NCBI RefSeq assembly: GCF_040958095.1 | Contig: NC_091152.1 | Span: 20,246,744 to 20,310,743, forward strand | Direction of reading: 5' to 3' | Length of the DNA stretch: 64,000 nucleotides | Origin: Procambarus clarkii | Taxonomy: Eukaryota; Arthropoda; Malacostraca; Decapoda; Cambaridae | In this document: in pieces, positions 45,237 to 58,414 of the stretch | Position numbering within the stretch: position 1 is the stretch's first letter | How the letters are laid out: the number at the start of each line of letters is the position of its first letter | Program-made: the position numbers and the translations under genes | Notes under the pieces: model-generated | Seen by the model: the letters and a program-made list of their open reading frames with translations, nothing else | Databases searched by the model: none | What the model was told of the DNA's origin: nothing

Positions 45237-48044
45237 CTAATCATCTACACTAGAATCTGAATACTCTAGTAGTGGAGGACTTGGCAATGGCACTGGTCCT
45301 CCAATGAGCAACAGAGTCACGAAGAGGAGGCGTGAGCGCCAATGCCAATGCTGACTGGACAACGAGTCACTGGTTTGTGAAGGTGGAGTTATATCCATTA
45401 ATGGCTCTTGTGGTGTAGCTGCTTGCTCAGGCACGACAGGAGCCCGAGCCTCATCATTGACGAATAAAACGTTCCTAGCAGAATATTGTCTCATAATTAT
45501 CTCTACATAATAATCTATTATTTGTAAAGGTGTAAAGGATTGAGAGGCACTGCTCTGAATGCTATTATCTGGAAAGAAATCCCCCAAACCTGGTGCCAAG
45601 CCAGGCCCGGCGGCGGGTCGCTCCCGGCTCTCAGGCCTGGCGGCGTGCCGCTTCCGGCTCCCAGGCCTGGCGGCACTCGGGTGCCTAGCAGGAGAATCCA
45701 CCATGCCGGGTGTCAAGGGAGCACAGGGGTACCGATTTGCGACCACAGGACCAGTCATGTGCCGCTCCCTGCCCAGAGACCCAGTGGCATCCCCAGCCAG
45801 ACGCCCGGCGGCGTCCCCATCCTCTGCCAAAGGCTCGGCGGTGTGCCGCTCCCGGCTCCCAGGCCTGGCGGCACTCGGGTGCCTAACAGGAGAATCCACC
45901 ATGCCAGGTGTCAAGGGAGCACAGGGGTACCGATCTGCGACCACAGGACCAGTCATGTGCCGCTCCCTAATGCGAGGCCCGGCGGAGTGCCGCTCCCTGC
46001 CCAGAGACCCAGTGGCATCCCCAGCCAGATGTCCGGCAGCATTCCCATCCTCTTCCAGAGGCCCGGCGGTGTGCGGCTCCCGGCTCCCAGGCCTGGCGGC
46101 ACTCGGGTGCCTAACAGGAGAACAATCCACCACGCTGGAAGTCAAGGGAGCACAGGGGTACCGATCTGCGACTACAGGACCGGTCATGTGCCGCTCCCTG
46201 CCCCGAGACCCAGCGGCATCCCCGGCCAGAGGCCCGGAGGCGTCCCCGTCCCCGGCCAGAGGCCCAGCGGCGTCCCCATCCTCTGCCAGAGGAACGGCGG
46301 CGTCCCCATCCTCTGCCAGAGGAACGGCGGCGTCCCCATCCTCTGCCAGAGGCCCAGCAGCGTCCCCGGCCGCAGGCACGGCAGCAACAGTCGGGCACCG
46401 AACTCGTCGCTTACGACCACGCTTGCGTCTATTTGACTTTCCAGGCTTCGTTGACACAGTCGAGAGAGTTTCCTCCCGCTTTTGCAAGGCAGCTGGGTTA
46501 TCCGCCTTTGCATGTTTCTTAATCTTTGCGAGTAGTCCAGGGGCCCCGGCGCCAGCCTCCCCAGGTCCAGGGGCCCCGGCGCCAGCCTCCCCAGGTCCAG
46601 GGGCCCCGGCGCCAGCCTCCCCAGGTCCAGGGGCCCCGGCGCCAGCCTCCCCAGGTCCAGGGGCCCCGGCGCCAGCCTCCCCAGGTCCAGGGGCCCCGGC
46701 GCCACCACCAGAGGCACCAGTGGCCCCAGCACCACCACCAGAGGCACCAGTGGCCCCAGCACCACCACCAGAGGCACCAGTGGCCCCAGCACCACCACCA
46801 GAGGCACCAGTGGCCCCAGCACCACAGGCACCAGTGGCCCCAGCACCACCACCAGAGGCACCAGTGGCCCCAGCACCACCACCAGAGGCACCAGTGGCCC
46901 CAGCACCACCACCAGAGGCACCAGTGGCCCCAGCACCACCACCAGAGGCACCAGTGGCCCCAGCACCACCACCAGAGGCACCAGTGGCCCCAGCACCACC
47001 ACCAGAGGCACCAGCACCAGAGGCCCCAGCACCACCAGAGGCACCAGTGGCCCCAGTAGAGGCACCAGTGGCACCAGCACCGGAGGCCTCAGCATCTAAC
47101 AGCAGATTAGTACTCGTGTTCTGTCCAGGAACCAAACTATCGCGCACTTCAACGTACGCGTCTTCGTCAGCATCATTCCAGTCGTCAGGGTCGAGGCCTG
47201 AAACGGACTCCAGCCAACACCTAGACGCGTCGTTCCGAGACGACATCGATTCTGCATCCTGCCAAACCTGGATATCGTTTTTCCAGGTGTTAAGTAGTTC
47301 ACTTGGGGACTCGTAGCGTGTCTCCAAGCCACTTTCCATCATATCTCTGTAATCGCAATTATCTGCACGATGCATTGCATTCAAGTTATTCTTTGTAGGT
47401 TCATCTTCAATTTTATTAGTTTGTGTCAGTAAGCAATTTCCTAAAATATTTCCTTCCATTCGTGTCTTTTCAAGACTTATGCCTTTAATACTTTTAAAAC
47501 CTTCCATGGTTTGGAGTAGCTGCCCTGGTTCTAACAATCCTATGGACTCCTCGAAGTTAAATAACTTTTGTCTCTTAAATTCATTTTGTAGTTTACTGTC
47601 CAAGCATCCACGAATACCCGTGAAGGATGATTCTGCAAGATAAAAATCATTATAGATTAACTTCATACAAATCATGAAGGCAAGTAAGTAAGTTTATTCT
47701 TCTTTTAACCCGATAAGTATTTACCTTTGATAGATCTGAATTATCCTGCCGAACTAAATTGTTTGCTCACATCCCACGTTAAATAAATACATTTAAACAT
47801 TACCCTTTTAATTAATCAAAACTTTACTTACGATGCATGGAAGTATTATTTGATTCAGGTAATATTTATTTCAATGCAGTTACCCCGACATCCCACTGAG
47901 GAAACCATCACTTGACAAGTACAGCTGTAACCGTCACGTAGGGTGACGACTATTTAACCGAAGGATATTGTACCCAGCACATCATACATCTTGTATTAAT
48001 ATCCGCAGCAACAACTTACCATTACGAAGGACTAAAATACACAT
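45237..48044 (-). CDS. Gene copy 3: shorter, diverged, chimeric copy
   Basis: ATG 48042-48044, E1 donor after 48020, possible E2 end at 47832, E3 from 47632 to the stop at 45237, about 806 residues. The N-terminus has many substitutions relative to copies 1, 2 and 4. The Gly/Ala segment is long and regular (GAGATGASGG units, then five PGEAGAGA units). The decapeptide block has shrunk to a few units and there are three DRYPCAPLT modules. The basic segment and C-terminus are kept, with one extra residue (LFVNDEARAP). All frames are open. Sequence upstream of about 48005 switches to copy-1 type, so E1 and the promoter come from copy 1 while the body is its own lineage. Confidence 0.6.
46546..47095. 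repeat. Gly/Ala-coding minisatellite, copy 3
   Basis: Two homogeneous arrays: 27-bp CCAGGTCCAGGGGCCCCGGC-type units (about 46546-46700) and 30-bp CCAGAGGCACCAGTGGCCCC-type units (about 46700-47010). They are more regular than in the other copies, which suggests recent expansion. Confidence 0.95.
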
Positions 48045-48566
48045 GTTAAAATAGGATTCCAACGGTTGCTGGAGAATAAAAGCCCAAGGATGAGCGAGGG
48101 ACAGAGAGCTCCAACAAGTGTCTCCACTGTACTCTCGGGAAGAAGTGTACAGACCAACGCTGACCACCAGCGAGGACAACAATTAAAGTAAGCGGTAAAT
48201 AAACTGTGTGATGATCTGCGTCACGTGGCCACTTTCTGGTTTTGCCCTCAATCAATAGATGGCGCTGTCGACGGACCTGTCACCACAGTCAAATCAGAAG
48301 CTTTATTCCCTAAATGGTTGTACATTTATAATTAAGAAAGTTTATATAATATTACAGTACATTAATTACATGCCATAATAACATTATAGCAAGTAGACAT
48401 TGTCGTTATCAGAATCTTAAACTGTATTACAGATGGCGACACACCAGAGATTTGTACAGTTGAACAAAGACTTTCTTTTCCTTAAGTCAAACGTTGGTTT
48501 TACTATTCCCAGGGTTTGGTTGGCCATTATATTTAGTGTCTACCTTTTGGGCAACTTTTAAAGCCA

Positions 48567-48741
48567 ACAGGCTTACAGAGACAAGCCGCCTGTAGAGAGC
48601 CAGCAGGCTTACAGAGACAAGCCGCCCGTAGAGAGCCAGCAGGCTTACAGAGACAAGCCGCCTGTAGAGAGCCAGCAGGCTTACAGAGACAAGCCGCCTG
48701 TAGAGAGCCAGCAGGCTTACAGAGACAAGCCGCCTGTAGAG
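48567..48741. repeat. 36-bp minisatellite, array 3 (5 units)
   Basis: Identical in unit number and variants to the array at 21004-21178. Confidence 0.9.
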
Positions 48742-49192
48742 TAAAAAGGGCGGGAATGGAAGCCGTGTGATAGTAAAGACGAGAATCGCCCCTTGGCCGC
48801 AAAGCAGGAATTATTACCTGTAGCAATTGCTATTGTAGACGAGTTTGGGATATTGTAACCTTTACATGTTTGGGTGACATTATTCAAAGAGTTTAGTTTG
48901 TTGTTTAATAGTCATGGGTACAACAGTCTGATATTGTAAGTGTAATGACGTGTTATGAGAGCTGAGACGAGGCCTGGAGCAGACGGCAGAGTGAGACCGG
49001 GGGTGGGGTGTGTAGAGCTCCGATGCGGGACGGGAGCGAGTCTTCTCTGTGGCCAGGCTGTAGCATCTTGCAAGAGTAAGAAACTAGACTCGAGTGTTAA
49101 ATTGTTGCTGGTGAATGTGATGGTGTTGAACATCCCAAGTATGTACAGAACGTCAGTCACTGAACCGCTGCTGGTGTAAGACCGTCGACGCT

Positions 49193-49333
49193 CCTGTTGT
49201 TGTTGTTGTCTTAGATTCAGCTACTCAGAACAAAAAGTTCCAAGCAGCGCGGGCTATGGTGAGCCCGTAAGTGGAGGCTCTTCGGAGCCATTATCTGTAT
49301 CAATAGCTGATACTAGAGATCTGGGGATGGATG
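49193..49333 (-). mobile_element. (AAC)n-tailed retroelement fragment, interval 3
   Basis: Duplicate of 21630-21770. Confidence 0.55.
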
Positions 49334-49557
49334 ATGAAGGGTCTTCATGGTGGTTTTCAGCCCTGGAGGGCTGGCTGTATTAGTTATGGAGCTGGTGGGG
49401 TTAGTGTAGACCTCTAGGTTTTCCGTTTTTTCTTTGAATGAGACTTTGGCTGAGCCGTGCTGTCGTCGGAGTTTCACGAGGTGGTCTCCATGAGAAGTTC
49501 TTGTACGGAGTAGGTGTATTTGTGGTGCGGCGGTTACGAGTTAGAAGAGGACGGGTT

Positions 49558-52176
49558 ACGACCTGCAACGTGTCCGCCACAAGAGTACCACGGGGGTAAA
49601 GGACCGGCGAGACATCAGGAACGAACTTACCCGCAATCTTGCGGACACGCTTCCATATCTGCGGCAGAGGAGTTTCGGACGTAATGGTGGAAACATGAGA
49701 CTTCCAACACTCACGCTTAGCTGTACGAATGGTCAGCGTCGAAGATGGTCTCATGAGAAAGGAGGAGGGCGCGAGGGAGAGGTCAGAGAGCAGCACGGAG
49801 GGTAAATAGGTTGTAGTCCGCCTTAGTAAACTGCCACCTAGGGAAGGAGAGGGGAGGGTGAAGAGAAAAAGGCAACAAGGATGGGGAAAATGGTTACTGC
49901 AATGGAGATCATCAAGAACCCGAAACGTGAAAAACATGTAAAGAGACGACGAGCAGAGAGAAAGATCAAGACAGGAAAGGGTGCGAGACCGAGAGTCCAA
50001 ATGAGTGAGCTCACGAGAATTCAGAAGAGACAGGGAGGAAGAGAGGATGAACGGTTTGAGAAGGCGACCCCGGGTGTTTGTCAGGCTATGGCCCCAGAGG
50101 GAATGTCGACAATTGAAATCACCCAGCAGGAGCACCGGCTCTGGCAAAGAGTCCGTTGGGTGCTTAAGATCGGGAAGAAAAAGCGGGACATTTGGAGGGA
50201 GATAAAGGGAACGTACCATTTACGCACAAAGACACGTGCAACAGAACATTGGAGAGGCGACAGAAAAAGCAAAGGGGGACGAACGGAACATCAGAACGAG
50301 TCAAGAGAGCGGAGAAGAGGAACGGGTGGGGGGGGGGGGGAGAGAAAGGAATAGTCACGGAAGCGACCAGGACGAGCACCAAGCATCGGCTCCTGGAGAC
50401 AGACACAAAGGGGCGAAAACTTCGAAATCCGAAGTTGGCATAATATTCACGAATATTCCATTGAAGAATAGACATCGACAAGAAGAGAAAGGACAGCAAC
50501 AGAGGACAATGGAGCGAGTGTGTCGGAGGCAGGGGGCGAGGAAGAATGTGAAGCCTTCTTACCCGCCGGGGAGGAGAGAGAGGAGACAGGCTTATGGTTC
50601 CGACTCAAAGAGACCGGCATCCCAGCAATGTACCGGGCAACAGATTCAAGCGTCTCACCAGGAGCAGCAGAACGATTGCAAACACGATGGCCGCTGGGAG
50701 AGTGATGGACATCAGCTCGCACTAACAGGCGGCGTGGGGAGCTAAGAGATGGGGGAGAAGGATGGGAAGGAGGATAGGAGGGAGACGAAGAAGACAGGAG
50801 ACGAGATAGACTGGGCAGAAAGGGGAACCCCCAGACAGAACCATGAGGGGGACTAGCGTAGAACTGAAAGGAACAGAGGCGGCGGCGGTGGGCGTGTCTG
50901 AGTCTAAGGCCAGGAAACGATTGAGAGACTGAGGAAGGCGAAGGGACTGATGGCAACGATCACGAGGGGGACGAGTAAATGTATCTACCTGGAGGACAGA
51001 ATGGCCTTTGGCTTCGAGGATATACCAATCATCACCGTGACAGTTCTGCAGATTCCTAACACCGGTCGCAACATGGGGTGGGAGGAGAAGTGCCAACACC
51101 GGCATTCAACAGAGCGATCTTTGAGACCCGAGCAGGGGTCTTGCCACGGCAGGACAAGGCGGCCAAGCAGGTTGCTGCATCCTGAAAAGGAGCAGCAACA
51201 AATGTACAGAGACTGGTGGGGTTGAAAGTAACAGGCATCTACTGAATCAACGAGGTGTCTATGGAGGAAGAAATCAGGTGGTGTAGAACCCAGAGGGAGG
51301 AGATCAAAGTATTTGGCCCACGAAGCGGGACCAAACAAGGCCTGGTACGCATCAGTATGGGGAGGGATCGCGCAAGTGCGGCCATGGCGTGGACTGCGTT
51401 GAGATCCACCAGAGAGAAGGGGGTTAAAACGCATTGTCACAATGAGAGCGAGCCGTGCGAGGGGAAAGAGGTGGTCACCACTGGGGGGAGTGTGACTCGA
51501 ACCAACCACAGAGGAGGGAGGGAGAGCAGAGGGAAGTAGTCAGGATGGTCAAAGGAGGAGCAAGGTTGGGGCCCAATGCAGCGAGAGCTACAGAGCCCGG
51601 TCCGACTCGGGGGGGGGGGGGGGGGGGGACTTTGTCGCCCACCTAACGAGCAAGAAGGTACAAACGGAACAGAATGAGACACGAGACAAGAAATTATTTT
51701 CATTCACGAATGGGCCCCCATCCCCCCCACACTCACCACGGAGCCACATTTAGAGGCAGGACACAGATGCGAGATGTTGCCGGGGCTCCCTAGAGGTGCG
51801 TCGTGAGTATACGCCCCACAAACGCCACCTTAAGAACCGTCAGTCCGTCGAGATCGGGTTAAGTGACGAAAAGAGCATTGACAATAAAAGGGTTCCCTCG
51901 CTCGAGCCGTTTGGTACTACAGTTCTACGGGTGCAAGAATATGCCGCCTCAAACACCCGGGCATCAAAACAAAAGGCCAAAAAGAATCAAAACAGGCAAA
52001 AGGTCGGTGGGAAATGACAATTGGAAAGGAGAAAAAGATAAGGGAAAGTCATCCAACAGAATTCGTGAGGACAGCAGCAGGAGCATAAGGCCACAGAAGC
52101 ACTGTACCAAGGAGCATCACTCCAACATCCGCCCACCAAGCCCCCTCACAGCAGCAGCGAGCCAGATAGGGACGGG
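49558..52176 (-). mobile_element. LINE B copy 3 (degraded, lacks RT)
   Basis: Near-identical duplicate of the LINE B at 21995-24613, including the same internal deletions and the long G run near 51609-51629. Confidence 0.85.
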
Positions 52177-53733
52177 ATGTTAAATAAACAAGCATTCTGT
52201 AAAGTACTTTATTTCGAAGTACATAAAGTAAATAAATGTTCTGGCACTTGTACATTTGTAACAAAGGTAATTTTTAGAGCAGCTCAAGGCACTCTTAAAC
52301 TAAAAATTTAAAAGACCAGCGTACAAGATCAAACAATTTGCTCTACCAATAAAGTAGACTATAAATTCTTGTTCCATTTCAGTATTGGCACAACTCTCAA
52401 TTTCTACTAAACATTTCACATTAGTCTGCCTAGTAGATGACCACTCACTAGAGATTTGCACATTTACTCTATATTCACAAGTTTAGCCGACGTATTTCAA
52501 TAAGTACAATATCTACCAGCATCGACCATAGAAGACTAGAATTAAGTAGTCTTCCATCATACTTTGAAAAGGTATTTGATGTTTTACTTTAATCTAACGC
52601 AAAGAATTTTAGTGAAGCACTTACAGGTCTGCTGGCTACATGCCGGCCGTCAATGCTATAGACTATGATGTTTACATTCTAAATCAATTTATATCTACAC
52701 TATACCAGCCAGCAATGTGTAGCAATTACAAAAGTACATTTTACAATGCTTTCTAAACCATGACTAACATGACATCACAAATACATTGTCTGCTCACAAG
52801 GAACCCTGGAAACCATGTAGAGAATAATTATGTCTGATTAAGACCTTAGAGCAGGAATCTACTAGTTCCTTTATGTGACCCGACAGGGTTGTGAATCACA
52901 TTGTACCGTGCTGCAGGAAGCGCATGCTAGACTATAGTGCACTTAAAAACCTTGTTATATCCGAATAATTCAGTATTTTTAAAGGTAATTGGTAAAACAA
53001 GTTACTAAAATACATGATAGCAAGAGAAATTTGAGCGGACTAAAATTACACAATGTAATGTATTTTTTCTAGGAACAGCATTGCTGTATTTAAAATATGA
53101 AGGTTATTGCTGTATTTAAAATATGAACAGTCGAACCACTGTCTTTCTCCTTCATGCATTTGGGCAAAATGTATAAACTCCCAAATGCCAGATAATGGAC
53201 ACTAAAGACACTCAAGATGCCAAATACAGTTAAAATGACCTGTGGAAGAGACGCGAGTTATAGTTTAAGTTCTTCCTCCACACCTTAGGCTAGAAAAGGC
53301 TTTTTAGCCTCTAAACTGCCCATTTGTCCACATACTTCCCTATTGCCCCAGTGACACATTACACTTAAACCCTTAAAGTGCTAAGGAGGGAGAGGTTAAC
53401 AAATGTTAAAATTAAAAATCTGAATCCTACTTTGGGTTCACTTTACAATAAAATACCAATAAAATGTCAAGCACGAGCTCTTAAAATCTTGTCGATTAGT
53501 CTTATTGGAGATCCTACTAGGTTTGAAAGTTTTGATAACTATGGCGTCTAGCCATTTTTCAAAATCTTTTTTCTGAGCCAATCATGTGTTTATACCAAGT
53601 TCCCTTCTCCAAACCAACAAAGAAAATCTGCCTTGACAGGCATCACGTTCTCCAATGCCACAGACTTGGTAAGTTTTGTCCATCTGAAGTTCTTGCAGCA
53701 TCAAGTTCTCCCACAAACGGCCAGTGTTACATG
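52177..53733 (-). CDS. Gene copy 4, terminal exon E5 and 3' UTR
   Basis: Duplicate of copy 2: acceptor before 53733, TGA at 53582-53584, AATAAA at 52208-52213. The same caution about coding status applies. Confidence 0.4.
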
Positions 53734-53813
53734 CTGAAACATTATAATAATGACTTATTTAAATGACCACAAAACATTTAAATATTAAGTTCCTTTGTTA
53801 AAAAAGTGTATAT

Positions 53814-54220
53814 AGTCGACCCGGGAACCACCGATTACACCCGTTATCGCACTTGCTTATAGTCTATTTGGCTTATTCACAAGTGCATGCGAGACTAATT
53901 TATGATATTTGGTTTACCTTTAAATTCTGAGTAGAAAATACTGATCGAACCTAACCTTAGTAGGTTAAGATTACAGTTAGTACTGAACCTATACTTATAT
54001 TGATATTACAGCTTTTTAAAAATAGCTAAACTAAAATATTTAAATAAATTTTAAAGCAATTCATGATATTGTCAAATTTTGTACAAAATCTATTGTTTAA
54101 TAAAACAGGAAGACTTTGCATCTAAAAAAAATATAGATTTGAATAAGTCACATATATACTTATTTACAAGCCAAATAGTGATTAAGCAATAAGTCATATG
54201 TGCCGTCTAGTGGGTCGACT
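53814..54220. mobile_element. MITE-like element in intron, copy 4
   Basis: Inverted AGTCGACCC ends; duplicate of 26251-26657. Confidence 0.45.
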
Positions 54221-54507
54221 GGTTACCCCATATATATTTAAGAAAAAATTGCAATTACGAGTAAATCATATACAGGCCAGTCATATATATAAAGTATTTG
54301 TTCAGAAAATTAGAATAAGCCTCCCCTTTATTATGAAAATATCAGGGGGCCCCAACAAGAAATTTATAGCCTAGAGGACCGAAGTTACTCGGTTACAAAA
54401 GTTTTCCCAAAATAGGAAGCTAGAGCCAAAATAGCCAAGACAAGAATTGGTTCACCACAACGCGATATTTAATCTAGTTTGAAACAGTTGCCACAAAGAA
54501 TACTTAC

Positions 54508-54629
54508 AAGTCTCAAGAACCGATGGCAGGTACTTGGCCGTTTATTATACCAGTAATTTCCAGTAAATTTATCTGGAACATCACTATTGAAGCTTTTCTT
54601 TGGCAATTCATTGCTCAGGCGAAACAAAA
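54508..54629 (-). CDS. Gene copy 4, internal exon E4
   Basis: 122-nt exon identical to that of copy 2, with the same splice sites. Confidence 0.5.
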
Positions 54630-55052
54630 CTGGTGAAAAAAAAAAATAAGTGGAGAAACTTATAGAAAAAACATTTGTGCAGAATCTAGTTCCCACCCTC
54701 CCCCTGAATACAAGAAAGAAACCATATTCTTCATATCTTGGCAAAGCCACTATTTCTATTTAAAATATGCTAGGCATCTAAACCCTAAAAAAATTAAAAA
54801 GTTACTTTACAAAAGGCTCCACTACTTGGCCCAAGTCAATTTTTCTTCATACAATATTGTAACTTATGCCTTTAGTTAGCAACCATTTCTAATTGGATAA
54901 GAAAACTGGTTACAAACTTTTTAACTTCCAATAATTGAAAGTTCACTGTATAATCTTACCTTTTTTATGCACTTCAGCAGTTAAGAACTTTAGCCACAGG
55001 AAGATCACCGTTTATTCCATCTAGCATAGTTCATTTTCTTGGGCTGTGGCCT

Positions 55053-58000
55053 CTAATCATCTACACTAGAATCTGAATACTCTAGTAGTGGAGGACTTGG
55101 CAATGGTACTGGTCCTCCAATGAGCAACAGAGTCACGAAGAGGAGGCGTGAGCGCCAATGCCAATGCTGACTGGACAACGAGTCACTGGTTTGTGAAGGT
55201 GGAGTTCTATCCATTAATGGCTCTTGTGGTGTAGACGCTTGCTCAGGCACGACAGGAGCCCGAGCCTCATCATTGAATAAAATGTTCCTAGCAGAAGATT
55301 GTCTCATAATTATCTCTACATAATAATCTATTATTTGTAAAGGTGTAAAGGATTGAGAGGCACTGCTCTGAGTGCTGTTACCTGGAGAGAAATCCCCCAA
55401 ACCTGGTGCCAGGCCAGGCCCGGCAGCGGGTCGCTCCCGGCTCTCAGGCCTGGCGGCGTGCCGCTTCCGGCTCCCAGGCCTGGCGGCACTCTGGTGCCTA
55501 ACAGGAGAATCCACCACGCCGGGTGTCAAGGGGGCACAGGGGTACCGATCTGCGACTACAGGACCGGTCATATGCCGCTCCCTAATGTCAGGCCCAGCGG
55601 CGTGCCGCTCCCGGCCCAGAGACCCAGTGGCATCCCCAACCAGAGGCCCGGCGGCGTCCCCATCATCTGCCAAAGGCTCTGCGGTGTGCCGCTCCCGGCT
55701 CCCAGGCCCGGCGGCGTCCCCATCCTCTGCCAAAGGCTCGGCGGTGTGCCGCTTCCGGCTCCCAGGCCTGGCGGCACTCTGGTGCCTAACAGGAGAATCC
55801 ACCACGCCGGGTGTCAAGGGAGCACAGGGGTACCGATCTGCAACCACAGGACCAGTCATGTGCCGCTCCCGTATGCGAGGCCCAGCGGCGTGCCGCTCCC
55901 GACACCCAGTGGCATCCCCGGCTAGAGGCTCGGCGGCGTCCCCATCCTCAGCCAGAGGCCCGGCGGCGTCCCCATCCTCGGCCAGAGGCCCGGCGGCGTC
56001 CCCATCCTCGGCCAGAGGCCCGGCGGCGTCCCCATCCTCGGCCAGAGGCCCGGCGGTGTCCCCATCCTCGGCCAGAGGCCCGGCGGTGTCCCCATCCTCG
56101 GCCAGAGGCCCGGCGGTGTCCCCATCCTCGGCCAGAGGCCCGGCGGTGTCCCCATCCTCGGCCAGAGGCCCGGCGGTGTCCCCATCCTCGGCCAGAGGCC
56201 CGGCGGTGTCCCCATCCTCGGCCAGAGGCCCGGCGGTGTCCCCATCCTCGGCCAGAGGCCCGGCGGTGTCCCCATCCTCGGCCAGAGGCCCGGCGGTGTC
56301 CCCATCCTCGGCCAGAGGCCCGGCGGTGTCCCCATCCTCGGCCAGAGGCCTGGCAGCGTGCCGCTTCCGGCTCCCAGGCCCGGCAGCACTCGGGTGCCTA
56401 ACAGGAGAACAATCTACCACGCTGGTAGTCAAGGGAGCACAGGGGTACCGATCTGCAACCACAGGACCAGTCATGTGCCGCTCCCTGATGCGAGGCCCGG
56501 CGGTGTGCCGCTCCCTGCCCAGAGACCCAGTGGCATCCCCGGCTAGACGCCCGGCGGCGTCCCCATCCTCGGCCAGAGGCCCGGCGGCGTCCCCATCATC
56601 TGCCAAAGGCCTGGCGGCGTGCCGCTTCCGGCTCGCTGGCCTGGCAACACTCGGGTGACTAACAGGAGAACAATCCACCACGCCGGTTGTCAAGGGAGCA
56701 CAGGGGTACCGATCTGCGACTACAGGACCAGTCATATGCGGCTCCCTGCCCCGTGACCCAGCGGCATCCCCGGCCAGAAGCCCGGCGGCGTGCCGCTCCC
56801 GAGACCCAGTGGCATCCCCGGCCAGAGGCCCGGCGGCGTCCCCATCCTCTGCCAGAGGCCCAGCAGCGTCCCCGGCCGCAGGCGCGGCAGCAACAGTCGG
56901 GCGCCGAACTCGTCGCTTACGACCACGCTTGCGTCTATCAGACTTTCCAGGCTTCGTTGACACAGTCGAGAGAGTTTCCTCCCGCTTTTGCAAGGCAGCT
57001 GGGTTATCCGCCTTTGCATGTTTCTTATTCTTTGCGAGTACTCCAGGGGCCCCGGCACCAGCCTCCCCAGGTCCAGGGGCCCCGGCGCCAGCCTCCCCAG
57101 GTCCAGGGGCCCCGGCATCGCCCCCCGAAGTTCCAGAATCCCCAGTACCACCACCGGAGGCCCCAGCACCAGTGGCCCCAGCACCAGAGGCACCAGAGGC
57201 ACCAGCAGCACCAGAGGCACCAGTGTCCCCAGCACCACCAGAGGCACCAGTGTCCCCAGCACCACCAGAGGCACCAGTGTCCCCAGCACCAGAGGCACCA
57301 GTGGCCCCAGCACCACCAGAGGCACCAGCACCGGAGGCACCAGCACCGGAGGCCTCAGCACCAGAGGCCCCAGCACCACCAGAGGCCCCAGCACCACCAG
57401 AGGCACCAGTGGCCCCAGCACCACAGGCACCAGAGGCCCCAGCACCGGAGGCCTCAGCATCTAACAGCTGATTAGTGCTCGTGTTCTGTCCAGGAACCAA
57501 ATTATCACGCACTTCAACTTCACCGTACGCGTCTTCGTCAGCATCATGCCAGTCGTCAGGGTCGAGGCCTGAAACGGACTCCAGCCAACACCTAGACGCG
57601 TCGTTCCGAGACGACATCGATTCTGCATCCTGCCAAACCTGGATATCGTTTTTCCAGGTGTTAAGTAGTTCACTTGGGTACGCGTAGCGTGTCTCCAGGC
57701 CACTTTCCATCATATCTCTGTAGTCGCAATTATCTGCACGATGGACTGCATTCAAGTTATTCTTTGTAGATTCATCTTCAATTTTATTAGTTTGTGTCAG
57801 TAAGCAATTTTCTAAAATGTTTCCTTCCATTCTTGTCTTTTCAAGACTTATGCCTTTAATACTTTTAAAACCTTCCATGGTTTGGAGTAGCTGCCCTGGT
57901 TCTAACAATCCTATGGACTCTTCGAAGTTAAATAACTTTTGTCTCTTAAATACATTTTGTAGTCTACTGTCCAAGCGTCCACGAATACCCGTCAAGGGTG

Positions 58001-58414
58001 ATTCTGCAAGATAAAAATTACTATAGATTAACTTCATATAAACCATGAAGGTAAGAATTAAGTTTTCTTCTTTTAACCCGATAAGTTTATTTACCTTTGC
58101 TAGGTCTGAATTATCCTGCCGAACTAAATTGTTCGCTCACATCCCACGTTAGATAAATACATTTAAAAATTACCCTTTTAATCAATCAAAACTTTACTTA
58201 CGATGCATGGAAGTATTATTTGATTCAGGTAATATTTATTTCAATGTAATTACCCCGACATCCCACCGAGGAAACCATCACTTGACAAGTACAGCTGTAA
58301 CCGTCACGTAGGGTGACGACTAGTTAACCTAAGTATATTGTACCCAGCACATCATACCTCTTGTATAAATATCAGCAGCAACAACTTACCATTACGAAGG
58401 ACTAAAATACACAT
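55053..58414 (-). CDS. Gene copy 4: repeat-rich acidic/basic protein
   Basis: ATG 58412-58414, E1 donor after 58390, possible E2 end at 58202, E3 from 58003 to the stop at 55053, about 991 residues. It is the duplicate of copy 2. It has 14 decapeptide units (four Asp-Ala, ten Asp-Thr) against 13, no Lys-bearing units, and a slightly different Gly/Ala array. The unique N- and C-terminal parts are practically identical to copy 2. Differences are therefore concentrated in the coding minisatellites. Confidence 0.6.
55928..56348. repeat. 30-bp coding minisatellite, copy 4 (14 units)
   Basis: Fourteen units, four GCGGCG then ten GCGGTG along the + strand. This is one unit more than the partner copy 2 and without its CCTTGGCC variant. 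Confidence 0.95.

Larger units (their letters stand above)
20442..48004. repeat. Segmental duplication, unit 1 (27.56 kb)
   Basis: Sequence from about 20442 rightwards is repeated almost identically from 48005, with the offset constant at 27563 until small indels move it to about 27597. Unit 1 holds the 5' end of copy 1, LINE B copy 1, gene copy 2, LINE B copy 2 with LINE A2 inserted, and gene copy 3 up to its first intron. Confidence 0.9.

Noticed and set aside
45559-47316. A 585-codon open frame on the + strand antisense to gene copy 3, with similar 411-428 codon frames in the other copies
   Set aside because: The GC-rich repeats have periods divisible by three and almost no stops on either strand. 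The minus-strand frame alone has splice sites, unique conserved ends and a poly(A) signal.
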